Below are positions 8,458 through 17,317 of a DNA stretch of 64,000 nucleotides, piece after piece. Numbering within the stretch: the stretch's first letter is position 1; each line of letters opens with the position of its first letter. This DNA is from UBA8110 sp964597275. Its GTDB lineage: Bacteria; SAR324; NAC60-12. The notes under the pieces are model-generated. The model was not told the DNA's origin. It worked only from the letters and a program-made list of their open reading frames with translations, and did not search any database. Location: the NCBI GenBank assembly GCA_964597275.1, contig CAZQXS010000003.1, forward strand, positions 1 to 64,000, read 5' to 3'. A program made the position numbers and the translations under genes.

Positions 8458-9798
8458 TTAAACGTTGAGCAGCAGGTATTCGCGTTCCCAGGTGCTGATG
8501 ACCTGAAAGTACGCCTCGAACTCGCGGCGCTTGAGCGCAGCATAGACTTTCACAAACTTCTCGCCGAACAGTTCTTCCAGCTTCTCGCAATCCTCCATGG
8601 CCCGCAACGCCTCTTCGAGGTTGCGCGGCAGTTCGTAGTCAAAATCGTAGGCGCTGCCCTTGACCGCTGCGGCGGGCGTGAGTTGTTCGCGGATGCCGAG
8701 CAGTCCGCATCCCAAGGTGGTGGCGAGCGCAAGGTAGGGGTTGGCGTCGGCTCCGGCAAGGCGGTTTTCCACCCGGCGGTTCTCGGTGCCACTGACCGGA
8801 ACCCGCAACCCGACCGTGCGGTTGTCCATGCCCCACTGCACGTTGATCGGTGCGGAGTTGTCCGGAAAGAGCCGTCGGTAGGAGTTGATGTTCGGACCCA
8901 GCAGCGGCATGGCGGAAGGCAGGTACTTTTGCAGTCCTGCGATGTAGGACAGGAACGCCTGCGAGTTGGAGCCGTCTTCGTTGGCAAAGAGGTTGCGCCC
9001 GGTCTTTTCGTCAACGAGGGACTGATGGACGTGCATCGAGCTTCCGGGCTGGTCCGACATCGGCTTGGCCATGAAGGTCGCATAAACCTTGTGCCGAAAT
9101 GCGGTCTCGCGCATGGTGCGCTTGTAGAGGTAAACGTGATCGGCGATGCGCATGGGGTCGCCGTGGATGAAGTTGATCTCCATCTGGGCGCTGCCCGCCT
9201 CGTGCGTGAGGGCGTCAATTTCGAGTTCCTGCGCCTCGCAGTACTCGTACATCTCCTCAAAGAGCGGGTCGAACTCGTTGAGCGCGTCAATGCCGTAAAA
9301 CTGCCCCGTCACCTCCTGCCGCCCGGAGCGCCCCACGGGCGGGGTGAGCGGATAGTCGGGATCCTTGTTGATCTTGGTGAGGTAGAACTCCAGTTCCGGC
9401 GCGGCCACGGGGCGCAGCCCTGCGTCCTCGTAGAGCTTGAGGACTCGGCGCAGCACGTTGCGCGGGGAGAGCTCCACGGGCCTGCCATCGTGGTGGAAGC
9501 AGTCGTGGATCACCTGCGCGGTGGGTTCCTCCACCCACGGCACGAGGCAGATCGTCTCCGGATCGGGCCGGAGCTGCATGTCAATCTCCGCCGGATCGAC
9601 TTGGAACAGATCCTCGAATGCCAGCCACTCGCCCGTGACGGTTTGCAGGAAGACGGCTTCCGGAAGCCGCAGCCCTTCGTTTTTGAGGAACTTGTTCGCA
9701 GGCATGATCTTGCCGCGTGCGATGCCAGTGAGGTCCGGCGTGAGGCATTCGACTTCACTGATACGGCGCGAGCCGATCCACTCTGCAAGACGATCCAT
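8458..9798 (-). CDS. Glutamine synthetase-family ligase (gamma-glutamylpolyamine synthetase-like)
   Basis: This 446-residue protein is of the type I glutamine synthetase fold. It has the N-terminal beta-grasp segment ending in TGIARGKI, the catalytic patterns APELEFYL and HEAGSAQMEINF, the ATP-binding segment GSSMHVHQS, and C-terminal arginine-rich GTENRRVENRLAGADANPY. The neighbouring transaminase and polyamine importer favour a PuuA/SpuI-type gamma-glutamylputrescine synthetase over a nitrogen-assimilation GlnA. The expected PuuB, PuuC and PuuD partners are not nearby. ATG 9798 matches the family start better than GTG 9822, which lies inside a palindrome. It begins the operon. Confidence 0.88.
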   Translation of the reverse strand: MDRLAEWIGSRRISEVECLTPDLTGIARGKIMPANKFLKNEGLRLPEAVFLQTVTGEWLAFEDLFQVDPAEIDMQLRPDPETICLVPWVEEPTAQVIHDCFHHDGRPVELSPRNVLRRVLKLYEDAGLRPVAAPELEFYLTKINKDPDYPLTPPVGRSGRQEVTGQFYGIDALNEFDPLFEEMYEYCEAQELEIDALTHEAGSAQMEINFIHGDPMRIADHVYLYKRTMRETAFRHKVYATFMAKPMSDQPGSSMHVHQSLVDEKTGRNLFANEDGSNSQAFLSYIAGLQKYLPSAMPLLGPNINSYRRLFPDNSAPINVQWGMDNRTVGLRVPVSGTENRRVENRLAGADANPYLALATTLGCGLLGIREQLTPAAAVKGSAYDFDYELPRNLEEALRAMEDCEKLEELFGEKFVKVYAALKRREFEAYFQVISTWEREYLLLNV

Positions 9799-9804
9799 AG
9801 CGGT

Positions 9805-9829
9805 TTGGGAAGTTGAGTACACTTCCCAA
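9805..9829. promoter_or_regulatory. 9-bp perfect palindrome before the polyamine operon
   Basis: TTGGGAAGT (9805-9813) and ACTTCCCAA (9821-9829) are perfect inverted repeats separated by seven bases. They end six bases before the chosen ATG of the glutamine synthetase-like gene. It could be a repressor operator, or an RNA hairpin at the 3' end of the flagellin message, although no T-run follows on the minus strand. It argues against GTG 9822 as the start. Confidence 0.5.
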
Positions 9830-9865
9830 GAGGATAGCTGGGATTTTCAGAAAAGGGAAGCGGCC

Positions 9866-11470
9866 TCAGTTGATGAGGCCGAGGACTTTGCCCGGCTCTT
9901 GGTTGGCTTGGGTGAGCATGGCCTGCGAGGCGTTCAGCTTGAGTTGCTCGCGGGCGAGGGTCGCCACCTCTTCGGCAACGTCAGTGTCCTGGATGACGGA
10001 TTGGGCCGCCGTCAGGTTTTCGTTCTTCTTGGAGAGCAAATCCAGAGTGCGCTCGATGCGGTTGCGCTGGAACGATCCCAGCTCTCCGCGCATGATCGAG
10101 ATTTCGTCAGTCGCCTTGTTGATGAGCTTGGAAGCGTCAAACGCCCCCTGCACCGTGGAAACGTCAATGTCCCGGAGGCTTTCAAAGCCGCTCTGGTTGT
10201 CCAGGTCGCGCCCGAGCTTGGAGGTGGTCACATCGGGCATGGAAACCAGCGCGTTCTGCTCTGAGGCTTCGTAGCCAATCTGGAAGGTCGTGGACTGCTG
10301 CTGGAGGTGGACGTAGCCCTCAATGATCTGGTTTTGGTCATTGCCGATCACCTGCTCCGGCTTGGTTTTCACACGACGGTGCCCCACCACCAGTCCGGCT
10401 TCGTTGAGGACCGGTTCTGGAGTGAGTTCATCCGGGTAGGTGTAGCGGATCGAAACGCCCTGCGCGTTGCTTCCCGGAGGCGCAGTGAGGTACTGCCCAT
10501 GCCCTTCGGCGTTGTCGCCGGCAATGCGGCCCTGCACGTCCTGTCCGGGTTCTGCGGATTCGGCGCCTTGCGCTTGGGTGGTGATGATCCCAGGGCTGGA
10601 GCAGGCCACGGAAAAGCTGACGTGGTCGCCGTACTCCGTGTGCTGGAGGTTGAGGATGCCCTGCTCGTCAAAGCGGACGTCCAGCTTGAGCTGCTGGTCC
10701 TCCACCTCCTTGCGCAGCGCGTGTTCGATGATCTGCTGGAGTTGCCGGGAGGTGTCGGCGGCGCTGAAGCGCTCTGGGACTTCGTTGTGCTTGTTGATCA
10801 GGTGCTGGATCTGCTCGCCGACCTTGCCCTTGCGGAAATCAACCGTGACCATCTTCCCGCTTTCCATCAGCGTGACCTGAAAGCCTTCGCCGAAGCTGTT
10901 CACCGTCACGGGCACCGATCCCACCTTGTAGGCCCGCGTGGCAATTTCGGTGATGTCAATGGGAAAGCCTTCGAGCGGAGAGGACGGGGAATCGGGAGCC
11001 GCTCCCACAAAACGGAGGTTGTCGCCGACCACGGTGCCGTTGGTTCCCATCGAACCATCCAGCAGGCGCTTGCTGTTGAACTGTGTGTTTTGCGTGATGC
11101 GGTCCACGGACCCCAGCAAATGCTCGATCTCCATCTGGTTAGCCTCCCGCATCTCGGAGTCGTTGACTGCGCCGTTGGCCGCGTGGAGCGAGATCTGCTT
11201 CATCTTGGTGAGCAGGTCGTTGATCTTGGTGAGTCCGCCCTCGGCGGTTTGGATGAGCGTGACCGACTCCTCCGTGTTGTCGAACGCCTGCCGGGTGCCC
11301 ACGCGGTGGGCGTTGAGCTGGTTGGCCGCAATCAAGGCGGCAGGAGCCTGCATAGGCGTGTGGACGCGCTGCCCGGAACTGAGCTTTTTGATGCTGTCGT
11401 TGACCCCCTGCTGCGCACTGTTCGTTTCCCGGAGGGTGTTGAGCGCAAGGGCGTTGCTAAGAATCTTCAT
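9866..11470 (-). CDS. fliC: Flagellin
   Basis: This 534-residue filament protein has the conserved flagellin ends. The N-terminal D0/D1 helices begin NALALNTLRETNSAQQGVN and include KKLSSGQR. The C-terminal D1/D0 helices include QRNRIERTLDLLSKKNENL and end with ASQAMLTQANQEPGKVLGL. The middle (about 170-420) is the variable surface region. The N-terminal half has HTPMQAPAALIAANQLNAH where most flagellins have INSAKDDAAGLAIA. ATG 11470 lies about 36 bases downstream of a near-consensus sigma-28 -10 element, while the longer frame to 11515 would start inside the promoter. No other flagellar gene is in the window, so the rest of the apparatus is elsewhere. Confidence 0.93.
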   Translation of the reverse strand: MKILSNALALNTLRETNSAQQGVNDSIKKLSSGQRVHTPMQAPAALIAANQLNAHRVGTRQAFDNTEESVTLIQTAEGGLTKINDLLTKMKQISLHAANGAVNDSEMREANQMEIEHLLGSVDRITQNTQFNSKRLLDGSMGTNGTVVGDNLRFVGAAPDSPSSPLEGFPIDITEIATRAYKVGSVPVTVNSFGEGFQVTLMESGKMVTVDFRKGKVGEQIQHLINKHNEVPERFSAADTSRQLQQIIEHALRKEVEDQQLKLDVRFDEQGILNLQHTEYGDHVSFSVACSSPGIITTQAQGAESAEPGQDVQGRIAGDNAEGHGQYLTAPPGSNAQGVSIRYTYPDELTPEPVLNEAGLVVGHRRVKTKPEQVIGNDQNQIIEGYVHLQQQSTTFQIGYEASEQNALVSMPDVTTSKLGRDLDNQSGFESLRDIDVSTVQGAFDASKLINKATDEISIMRGELGSFQRNRIERTLDLLSKKNENLTAAQSVIQDTDVAEEVATLAREQLKLNASQAMLTQANQEPGKVLGLIN

Positions 11471-11505
11471 GGCCTTCTGCCGAGGTGAAACTCCTGTCAT
11501 CCTTC

Positions 11506-11532
11506 TCATCGGCAACTGGAGCGCAAACTTTA
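11506..11532 (-). promoter_or_regulatory. Sigma-28 (FliA) promoter of the flagellin gene
   Basis: On the minus strand, TAAAGTTT (11532-11525) is followed by exactly 11 bases and GCCGATGA (11513-11506). The sigma-28 consensus is TAAAGTTT, 11 bases, GCCGATAA, so 15 of 16 positions match. Transcription would begin near 11498, giving a leader of about 28 bases before ATG 11470, with GAAGG in the ribosome-binding position. Confidence 0.85.
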
Positions 11533-11645
11533 GCGGAATCGTATAATCCTTGCGAGATGACCCCGGTTATGGGATGCTTGAAAGGTCTTGCTGGATCAGG
11601 CACTTGCAGGGCTTCCGTAAAATTTCGCTAGTGACTGCCTTCCCC

Positions 11646-11705
11646 GTTCATGCTGAGCCTGTCGAAGCATGAACGTGTTCGCCCTTCGACAAGCTCAGGA
11701 CGAAC
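11646..11705. repeat. Dispersed inverted repeat, copy 2
   Basis: Arms at 11646-11667 and 11684-11705 form an imperfect inverted pair of the same family as copy 1, with the core TGAGCTTGTCGAAG or TGAGCCTGTCGAAG. It lies between the divergent flagellin promoter and the PilZ-like gene, where it could form a hairpin in either leader. Confidence 0.85.
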
Positions 11706-11776
11706 GGAGCGTCCAGATTCGGAGAGTTGCGCAAGTCCCGGCTTGGCTTCATTAAACCCGGAGAATCGTCGCCGCC

Positions 11777-12412
11777 ATGTTTCACTTCATCAAAAACTCC
11801 ACCGCTTCCGAACGCCACGAGGGGCTTTCCGCTCAACTGGTCGAGTGGCTTGTGCCTGCCGCCGATGGATCGCAAAGTCCGGGGCACTACGAAGGCGAGG
11901 GCGCCTTGCAGGACACCACTGCTTCCGGAACGGGCTTGTATGCCGAGCAGGAGTTCAAGCCCGGTAGCCGCATCCACTTGGTCGTAACCCCAGAGGGGGG
12001 CGACTCTGGAGATGCGCTGCTGGAGGTGCTGTGGACGCGGCATCAGGATCAGGACAACATCACCAGCATCTGCATCCGCCAGATGATCTTTGGACAGTAC
12101 GAAGCCGAGGGTCGGGACATCGAGACGGACATCCTCAAGCTGCTCCACAACCCCAGCCGCTTTGCCACCGCCGACCTGATCCAGCGCTTTTCCATCTTTG
12201 ACCAGCATAACCTCAAGAAACTGGAGCAGTTGAAAAACCGCTACCGGGAGACTCACCCCAACCATGCCTACCGCCACGGCACGAGAGCGGTGGAAGACAG
12301 TCAGGAGGCATGGGCCAAGCTCATCGAGCCGATTCTTCCCAGGGCCGAACCCGCCCCGCAGGAAGCCTCCACCACCATGCAGCAGTTCAACCGCCGCCAA
12401 GCCCACCGCTGA
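11777..12412 (+). CDS. Uncharacterised protein, possibly PilZ-like
   Basis: This 211-residue soluble protein has no signal peptide. Its first half resembles a PilZ beta-barrel: DTTASG at residues 46-51 fits the loose D-x-S/T-x-x-G c-di-GMP motif, and GTGLYAEQEFKPGSRIHLVV is typical of the following strands. The upstream RxxxR motif is not clear, so c-di-GMP binding is uncertain. The second half is helical and polar (DQHNLKKLEQLKNRYRE). It lies next to the flagellin gene, divergently oriented, which would suit a motility link, but this is inference. The GlgX-like gene follows after 36 bases. Confidence 0.6.
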   Translation: MFHFIKNSTASERHEGLSAQLVEWLVPAADGSQSPGHYEGEGALQDTTASGTGLYAEQEFKPGSRIHLVVTPEGGDSGDALLEVLWTRHQDQDNITSICIRQMIFGQYEAEGRDIETDILKLLHNPSRFATADLIQRFSIFDQHNLKKLEQLKNRYRETHPNHAYRHGTRAVEDSQEAWAKLIEPILPRAEPAPQEASTTMQQFNRRQAHR

Positions 12413-12448
12413 GATGGAGGGCCGTCTTCCTGTCTGCGCCAGCAACGC

Positions 12449-14542
12449 ATGAGCGGAACCCCGCTCGCCCTTCAGCCCCTGTCCTGCCCGAACGCCCAAC
12501 TCGGTGCGTGTTGGCTCGGACGCCGCTTGCGATTTTCCCTGCCTGCCCCACTCGCCACACGAGTCGGCTACCGCTTTTTCGAGGGCAGCCCACCTCCAGA
12601 ATCGGAAGCAACCCGCCCTTGTTTGGCGACCGCTGAACTGTGCGCGGAGCAACATTTCTGGAACGGTTGTTGGGCGTGGGAAGCCGAGTGGCCGGAAGCC
12701 GCGCCACCTCCTGAACGGCTCGCCTACCTCATCGAAATCGAACACGCGGACGGCTCGCGTCACTCCATCCTCGATCCGTGGGCGCGGGAATGCTGGGGGG
12801 GCGAAGGCTGGCAGCAACCGCTTTGCTTGGTCCCGCTGGAAAACGGCGACCTGCAAATCCGCGAGCGTCTGCACGGCTTCCACTTCGAGGGGCTGCGGCG
12901 GCTGGCGGCGGTGCGTCCGGAGCCGGAGCCGCATTCTCGTCCCGCCAAGCCCAACCTTCCACTCGAAGAAAGTGTCGTTTACGAAGCGCACTTGCGGGGC
13001 TTGACCCGCCACTCAAGTTCCCCTGCAATGCCCGCCGAGCGGGGAACGTATCGAGGCTTGATTGCGGTGCTGCCGCATCTCCGGAAGCTGGGCGTGACCG
13101 TCATCGAACTGCTGCCCGTCTTTGAGTTTGATGAATGCGAGAATCCCCGCGTTCACCCTGAAACTGAACAGCCGCTCGTGAATTACTGGGGGTATTCGCC
13201 GCTGTTGTTTTTTGCGCCCAAAGCGGCTTATGCCGCCGATCCCCTCAATGCGGTTGCGGAGTTTCAAGCAATGGTGGATGCCATCCACGAAGCCGGGATG
13301 GAGGTCTGGCTGGACGTGGTCTTCAACCACACGGCGGAGTTGGATGCCAAGGGGCCGACCGACCACTTCAAGGCGCTCGATCCGGAAGGCTGGTACCTGC
13401 ACGATTCCGACGGAACCCTCGTCAACCACTCCGGATGCGGAAACACCCTGCGGTGCGGAATGCCGTTGGTGCGTCGCCTGATCCGCGAGTCGCTGGAGTA
13501 CTGGGCGAACGTGATGGGTGTGGACGGCTTCCGCTTCGACCTCGCCCCCATCCTCAACCGCGATTCTACGGGCAACTTGCGTGACACGCCGGAATTTTTC
13601 CGGGAACTGCGAGACGATCCGGCACTGGCGGAGGTCAAGCTGATCGCCGAGCCGTGGGATGCAGGCGGCGGCTACCAGCTTGGCGTGGCCTCCCGTGCAG
13701 GCTGGGCGGAGTGGAATGACCAGTTTCGGGACACCGTGCGGCGGGCGGTGCGGGGCGACGAGGGAAAGATGGCCGCGCTTGTAGAAGCCCTCTCCGGCAG
13801 TCCGCAGGCGTTTGGCGAGTTCGCAAAAAAACCGGGCTTCAGTGTCAATTTCCTCACCGCGCACGACGGCCTCACGCTGCACGACTTGGTGGCGTTTTCC
13901 GAAAAACACAACCACGCCAACGGCGAGGGCAACCGCGACGGGCACACTCCGGATTTTTCAGGAAACTGCGGAATCGAGGGCATCACCGAGGATGCGGCGG
14001 TGCTGGAACTGAGACAGCGGAAACTGCGGCTGTTTCATGCGCTGCTGCTGCTGGCGCGGGGGCTGCCGATGCTCGTGGCTGGAGACGAGTTTGGCCGCAC
14101 CCAGCAGGGCAACAACAACGCCTACTGCCACGATTCCGAACTCACTTGGGTGGATTGGCACCTCGCGGAGCAGCATCACGCACTGCTGGAATTCGAGCAG
14201 GAGGTGATCGCCTTCCGCAAGCAATGCTCCCGATGGCTGTTTGCCCCCGATTCAACATGGACGTGGCACAACAGCGAAAACGGCCCACCGGATTACTCCG
14301 ACTTCGTGCGCACGTTGGCCGTGGAGATTCGCAACGACTCCACCCCTTCCGAAACTCCCAACACCTTTCGAGTCCACCTCAACTGCTACGACCAGCCCGT
14401 GCGGTTCCAGCTTCCGGAAGGCGCATGGCAGCGGGTGCTTTCCACCACCCCCGCAAATGACGAATCGGTTTCCGCCCAGCACTGGGTGGAGGGGTTCAGC
14501 CTGGAAGTCCTCACCCCGGCCACGGCATGGAGAAGGTCTTGA
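12449..14542 (+). CDS. glgX: Glycogen debranching enzyme-type GH13 hydrolase (GlgX/isoamylase-like)
   Basis: This 697-residue alpha-amylase-superfamily enzyme would cleave alpha-1,6 branches in glycogen or limit dextrins. The N-terminal 150 residues are a weak CBM48-like domain, followed by the TIM barrel. The conserved GH13 regions are present: DVVFNHTAE, the nucleophile Asp364 in DGFRFDLAP, acid/base Glu401 in LIAEPWDAGG, and Asp473 in LTAHDGLTLHD. The run GDEFGRTQQGNNNAYC is typical of GlgX and isoamylase. No other glycogen gene is near. Its 3' end overlaps the convergent phnY gene by 32 bases. The N-terminus is divergent, so the start is less certain than the function. Confidence 0.9.
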   Translation: MSGTPLALQPLSCPNAQLGACWLGRRLRFSLPAPLATRVGYRFFEGSPPPESEATRPCLATAELCAEQHFWNGCWAWEAEWPEAAPPPERLAYLIEIEHADGSRHSILDPWARECWGGEGWQQPLCLVPLENGDLQIRERLHGFHFEGLRRLAAVRPEPEPHSRPAKPNLPLEESVVYEAHLRGLTRHSSSPAMPAERGTYRGLIAVLPHLRKLGVTVIELLPVFEFDECENPRVHPETEQPLVNYWGYSPLLFFAPKAAYAADPLNAVAEFQAMVDAIHEAGMEVWLDVVFNHTAELDAKGPTDHFKALDPEGWYLHDSDGTLVNHSGCGNTLRCGMPLVRRLIRESLEYWANVMGVDGFRFDLAPILNRDSTGNLRDTPEFFRELRDDPALAEVKLIAEPWDAGGGYQLGVASRAGWAEWNDQFRDTVRRAVRGDEGKMAALVEALSGSPQAFGEFAKKPGFSVNFLTAHDGLTLHDLVAFSEKHNHANGEGNRDGHTPDFSGNCGIEGITEDAAVLELRQRKLRLFHALLLLARGLPMLVAGDEFGRTQQGNNNAYCHDSELTWVDWHLAEQHHALLEFEQEVIAFRKQCSRWLFAPDSTWTWHNSENGPPDYSDFVRTLAVEIRNDSTPSETPNTFRVHLNCYDQPVRFQLPEGAWQRVLSTTPANDESVSAQHWVEGFSLEVLTPATAWRRS

Positions 14543-15971
14543 TGGTGGTGAAGCTCTTCATGGCTTCGATCACGCCTTCCTTGTAGCCCAGCCCGGAGTC
14601 CTTGATGCCGCCGAAGGGGGACATCTCGATACGGTAGCCCGGCACTTCCCAGAGGTTGACCGTGCCCACGTCGAGGCCGTTGACGTAGCGCAGCGCCCGG
14701 TCCATGCGGTGAGTGCAGACCCCGGAGGAGAGGCCGAAGGCGGTGGAGTTGGAAATCCGCATCACCGCGTCGTCGTCGTTGGGAACCCGGATCACGGGAA
14801 TCACCGGGCCGAAGGTTTCTTCCAGCACGAGTTCGGTGTCGTGCGGAACGTGATCCACCACAATCGGGGGCAGCACGGCCCCCTGCCGTCCCGGATCGTA
14901 GAGGACTTGCGCTCCGCGTTCGGCGGCCTCGTAAACGCGCTGCTCGAACAGGGCGGCGGCTGGTTCGCTGACGACGGTGCCAAGGTCGGTTTCCGGGTTC
15001 ATCGGGTCGCCGAACTTGATCTGCTTGGCCCGCTCCAGAATGAGGGGCGCAAAGCGGTCGGCCACGGCTTCTTGGCAGAGGATGCGCTTGACGGCGGTGC
15101 AGCGTTGCCCGGAGTTCTTGGTGGCTCCAGCCACGGCGAGGTCGGCGGCTTTGGCAAGGTCGGCGTCGTCGAGATCGTTGCAGATGATGAGCGGGTCGTT
15201 GCCGCCGAGTTCCAACACGGTGCGGCGGTAACCCGCCTTTTCCGCGATCATCTTGCCCACCGGAACCCCACCCGTGAAGGTGATCAGCTCGATGTGCGGG
15301 TTGGTGATCATCTCCATCCCGATGTCCTGCGGCATTCCTGTGACCACTGAGAGCATTTCCGGAGGCAGTCCTGCTTCGTAAAGCACGTCCGCCAGCAGCA
15401 GGGCCGTCACGGGTGTGAGGTCCGTCGGCTTGACGACGATGCAGTTGTTGGTGGCCACGGACGGGGCGATTTTGTGCGCGACCATGTTCAGCGGATGGTT
15501 GAACGGCGTGATCGCCGAAATCGCCTTGAGCGGGGTCCGGGTGGTGAAGATCTTGCGCGACTTGCCGTGCGGCGTGAGGTCGCAGGAGAAGATTTCCCCG
15601 TCGTCGTGCAGGCAAAGCTGCCCGGCGAGCGTGAACACGTCGTAGGCGCGTCCGACCTCGTAGAGCGAGTCCTTCTTGGAAATGCCGAGTTCCAGCGTGA
15701 TCACGTCCGAAAGCTCGTCCCGGCGAGCGTTGAGCAACTCTCCGGTGCGGATGAGGATCTGCTGCCGTTCGTAGCGCGTGAGCTTGGGCTGGTAGTTCGC
15801 GGCAATCTCAAAGGCTTCCTGCGCGTGCTGTGCGGTTCCGGCAGGCACGGTGGCGCAAACCTCGTTGGTGTAGGGGTAGCGGACTTCGATCACACCGTCG
15901 GTGTCCACCTTGCGGCCTGCAAGGCGCATGGGTTCGTGACGGATCGTGGTGGCGGCTGAGGAATCAGGCAT
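14511..15971 (-). CDS. phnY: Phosphonoacetaldehyde dehydrogenase (PhnY)
   Basis: This 486-residue NAD-dependent aldehyde dehydrogenase has the catalytic Cys291 in GQRCTAVKR, next to Arg290, and the general base Glu254 in LELGGND. PhnY enzymes use such an Arg-Cys pair for the phosphonate substrate. It should oxidise phosphonoacetaldehyde, made by PhnW, to phosphonoacetate, the substrate of PhnA. It is the third gene of phnW-phnA-phnY and is separated from phnA by 110 bases containing a palindromic element. Its context makes it much more likely to be PhnY than a general aldehyde dehydrogenase. Confidence 0.93.
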   Translation of the reverse strand: MPDSSAATTIRHEPMRLAGRKVDTDGVIEVRYPYTNEVCATVPAGTAQHAQEAFEIAANYQPKLTRYERQQILIRTGELLNARRDELSDVITLELGISKKDSLYEVGRAYDVFTLAGQLCLHDDGEIFSCDLTPHGKSRKIFTTRTPLKAISAITPFNHPLNMVAHKIAPSVATNNCIVVKPTDLTPVTALLLADVLYEAGLPPEMLSVVTGMPQDIGMEMITNPHIELITFTGGVPVGKMIAEKAGYRRTVLELGGNDPLIICNDLDDADLAKAADLAVAGATKNSGQRCTAVKRILCQEAVADRFAPLILERAKQIKFGDPMNPETDLGTVVSEPAAALFEQRVYEAAERGAQVLYDPGRQGAVLPPIVVDHVPHDTELVLEETFGPVIPVIRVPNDDDAVMRISNSTAFGLSSGVCTHRMDRALRYVNGLDVGTVNLWEVPGYRIEMSPFGGIKDSGLGYKEGVIEAMKSFTTIKTFSMPWPG

Positions 15972-15997
15972 GGGAAAGTGTGGTTGTCGGTCGTGGA

Positions 15998-16069
15998 GTA
16001 GGGCGGCTCAAGCGAGCGGAGCCGCATTTTCGGGAAGCTGGCACATCCGCTTTGCTTGATGTGCCCTAC
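15998..16069. repeat. 72-nt composite palindromic element between phnA and phnY
   Basis: The ends GTAGGGC (15998-16004) and GCCCTAC (16063-16069) are perfect inverted repeats. Inside are two further perfect hairpins: GCGGCTC/GAGCCGC (16003-16009 with 16019-16025) and GGCACATC/GATGTGCC (16040-16047 with 16058-16065). The layout resembles small mobile palindromic elements (REP or MITE type). It may also fold in the phnA-phnY message and affect expression of phnY. Confidence 0.7.
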
Positions 16070-16081
16070 ATGGTTTCGTGG

Positions 16082-17317
16082 TCAAGCATGGGCCACGGAG
16101 TTGAGCGCAAGGTCAAAGGCATCAAAGTTCCGCAGACTACGGCCCGCCGCATCCACCGGACGGTTGAACAGCAGCGGCACGGTTTGTTCGGAAACGCCTC
16201 CGTGCGAGCGCAACGGCACCTCCAGTCCGGAGAGGTCGTGCCGGTCGGGACGGGTGCCGATCACCTTGTTGATCTCCGAAACCACCACAAGGTCCCCCAT
16301 GCGGTCTTCGGGAAGCTCGAAGCGGGCACAGGCGTCGGACTTCGGAGCGGCGTACTCGATGCCCTCCAGTTCGGAAAGCCGCCCCGCGAGTTCCTGCGCG
16401 TCCACCGCATCCGGAAGGTAGGCGGTGGCGAAGGAGCCGAGCGCCCCATGATGCACCACATACGGGTCGGTGATCGGCAGAATCACGCGGGCTGCGCCTT
16501 CGCCCAGCCAGCCGTCCAACACGTCCTGCAAAAAGATCACGTCCGGGGCACCCGTGTCGTTGTGCTTGGCGTTCATGCCGTGGTCGGCGGTGAGGCTGAG
16601 AACCGCCCCCATCTCGTCAAGCTGGGCGAGATAGCCGTCCATCATCGCGTAGAAGGCATTGGCCCCCGCGCTTCCGGGCGCGTGCTTGTGCTGGACGTAA
16701 TCGGTGGTGGAGAGGTACATCAAATCCGGTCGCCGCGCCGCCATCAGCTTGCAGCCCGCCGCAAACACGAATTCCGAAAGCTCCGCCGAATAGACGCTGG
16801 GCACCTCCATGCCCACCAGTTCCGGCACGCCCTCGATGCCGTTTTCCACCAAGGTTGCCTGATCCGCCTTTTCCGAGGAAAAGCAAATGGCCCCGTCGGC
16901 TCCAAAGCGCAGTCCGTGACCGAGCAAACGCCGCAGCTTGTCCTTCGCGGTGACGATGGCAATGCCCGCTCCAGCGTCCTGAAAGGCCGGAAACAGCGTG
17001 GGGGCGCGCAACAGGGCGGGGTCGTTCATCATCACCTCCTCGCCCGTGTCCGGGTTGAGGAAGTAGTTGCCGGAAATGCCATGCACCACCGGAGGCTGTC
17101 CGGTGACGATGGAGAGGTTGTTGGGATTGGTGAAGCTGGGCACCACGCAGTCGGCCCGCAGATTGGCACCGTTGGCGAGCATCCGCGCCATGAAGGGCAT
17201 CACGCCATCGGCGACCGCCGCTTCAATGTAATCCGGCTCCGAGCCGTCAATGCAGACCACCACCGTGGGCGACTGCGGCCAGCCATAACTTCGTCCGTTG
17301 ACTTCAATTGGGTTCAT
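16082..17317 (-). CDS. phnA: Phosphonoacetate hydrolase (PhnA)
   Basis: This 411-residue enzyme of the alkaline phosphatase superfamily splits phosphonoacetate into acetate and phosphate. All expected binuclear-zinc ligands are visible: Asp24 (CIDGSEPDY), Thr63 (PSFTNPN), Asp206 and His210 (STTDYVQH), Asp245-His246 (LTADHGMN) and His372 (RSHGG). It overlaps phnW by four bases (ATGA). With PhnW and PhnY it completes the 2-aminoethylphosphonate to acetate route, which yields both usable nitrogen (as alanine) and phosphate. Confidence 0.95.
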   Translation of the reverse strand: MNPIEVNGRSYGWPQSPTVVVCIDGSEPDYIEAAVADGVMPFMARMLANGANLRADCVVPSFTNPNNLSIVTGQPPVVHGISGNYFLNPDTGEEVMMNDPALLRAPTLFPAFQDAGAGIAIVTAKDKLRRLLGHGLRFGADGAICFSSEKADQATLVENGIEGVPELVGMEVPSVYSAELSEFVFAAGCKLMAARRPDLMYLSTTDYVQHKHAPGSAGANAFYAMMDGYLAQLDEMGAVLSLTADHGMNAKHNDTGAPDVIFLQDVLDGWLGEGAARVILPITDPYVVHHGALGSFATAYLPDAVDAQELAGRLSELEGIEYAAPKSDACARFELPEDRMGDLVVVSEINKVIGTRPDRHDLSGLEVPLRSHGGVSEQTVPLLFNRPVDAAGRSLRNFDAFDLALNSVAHA

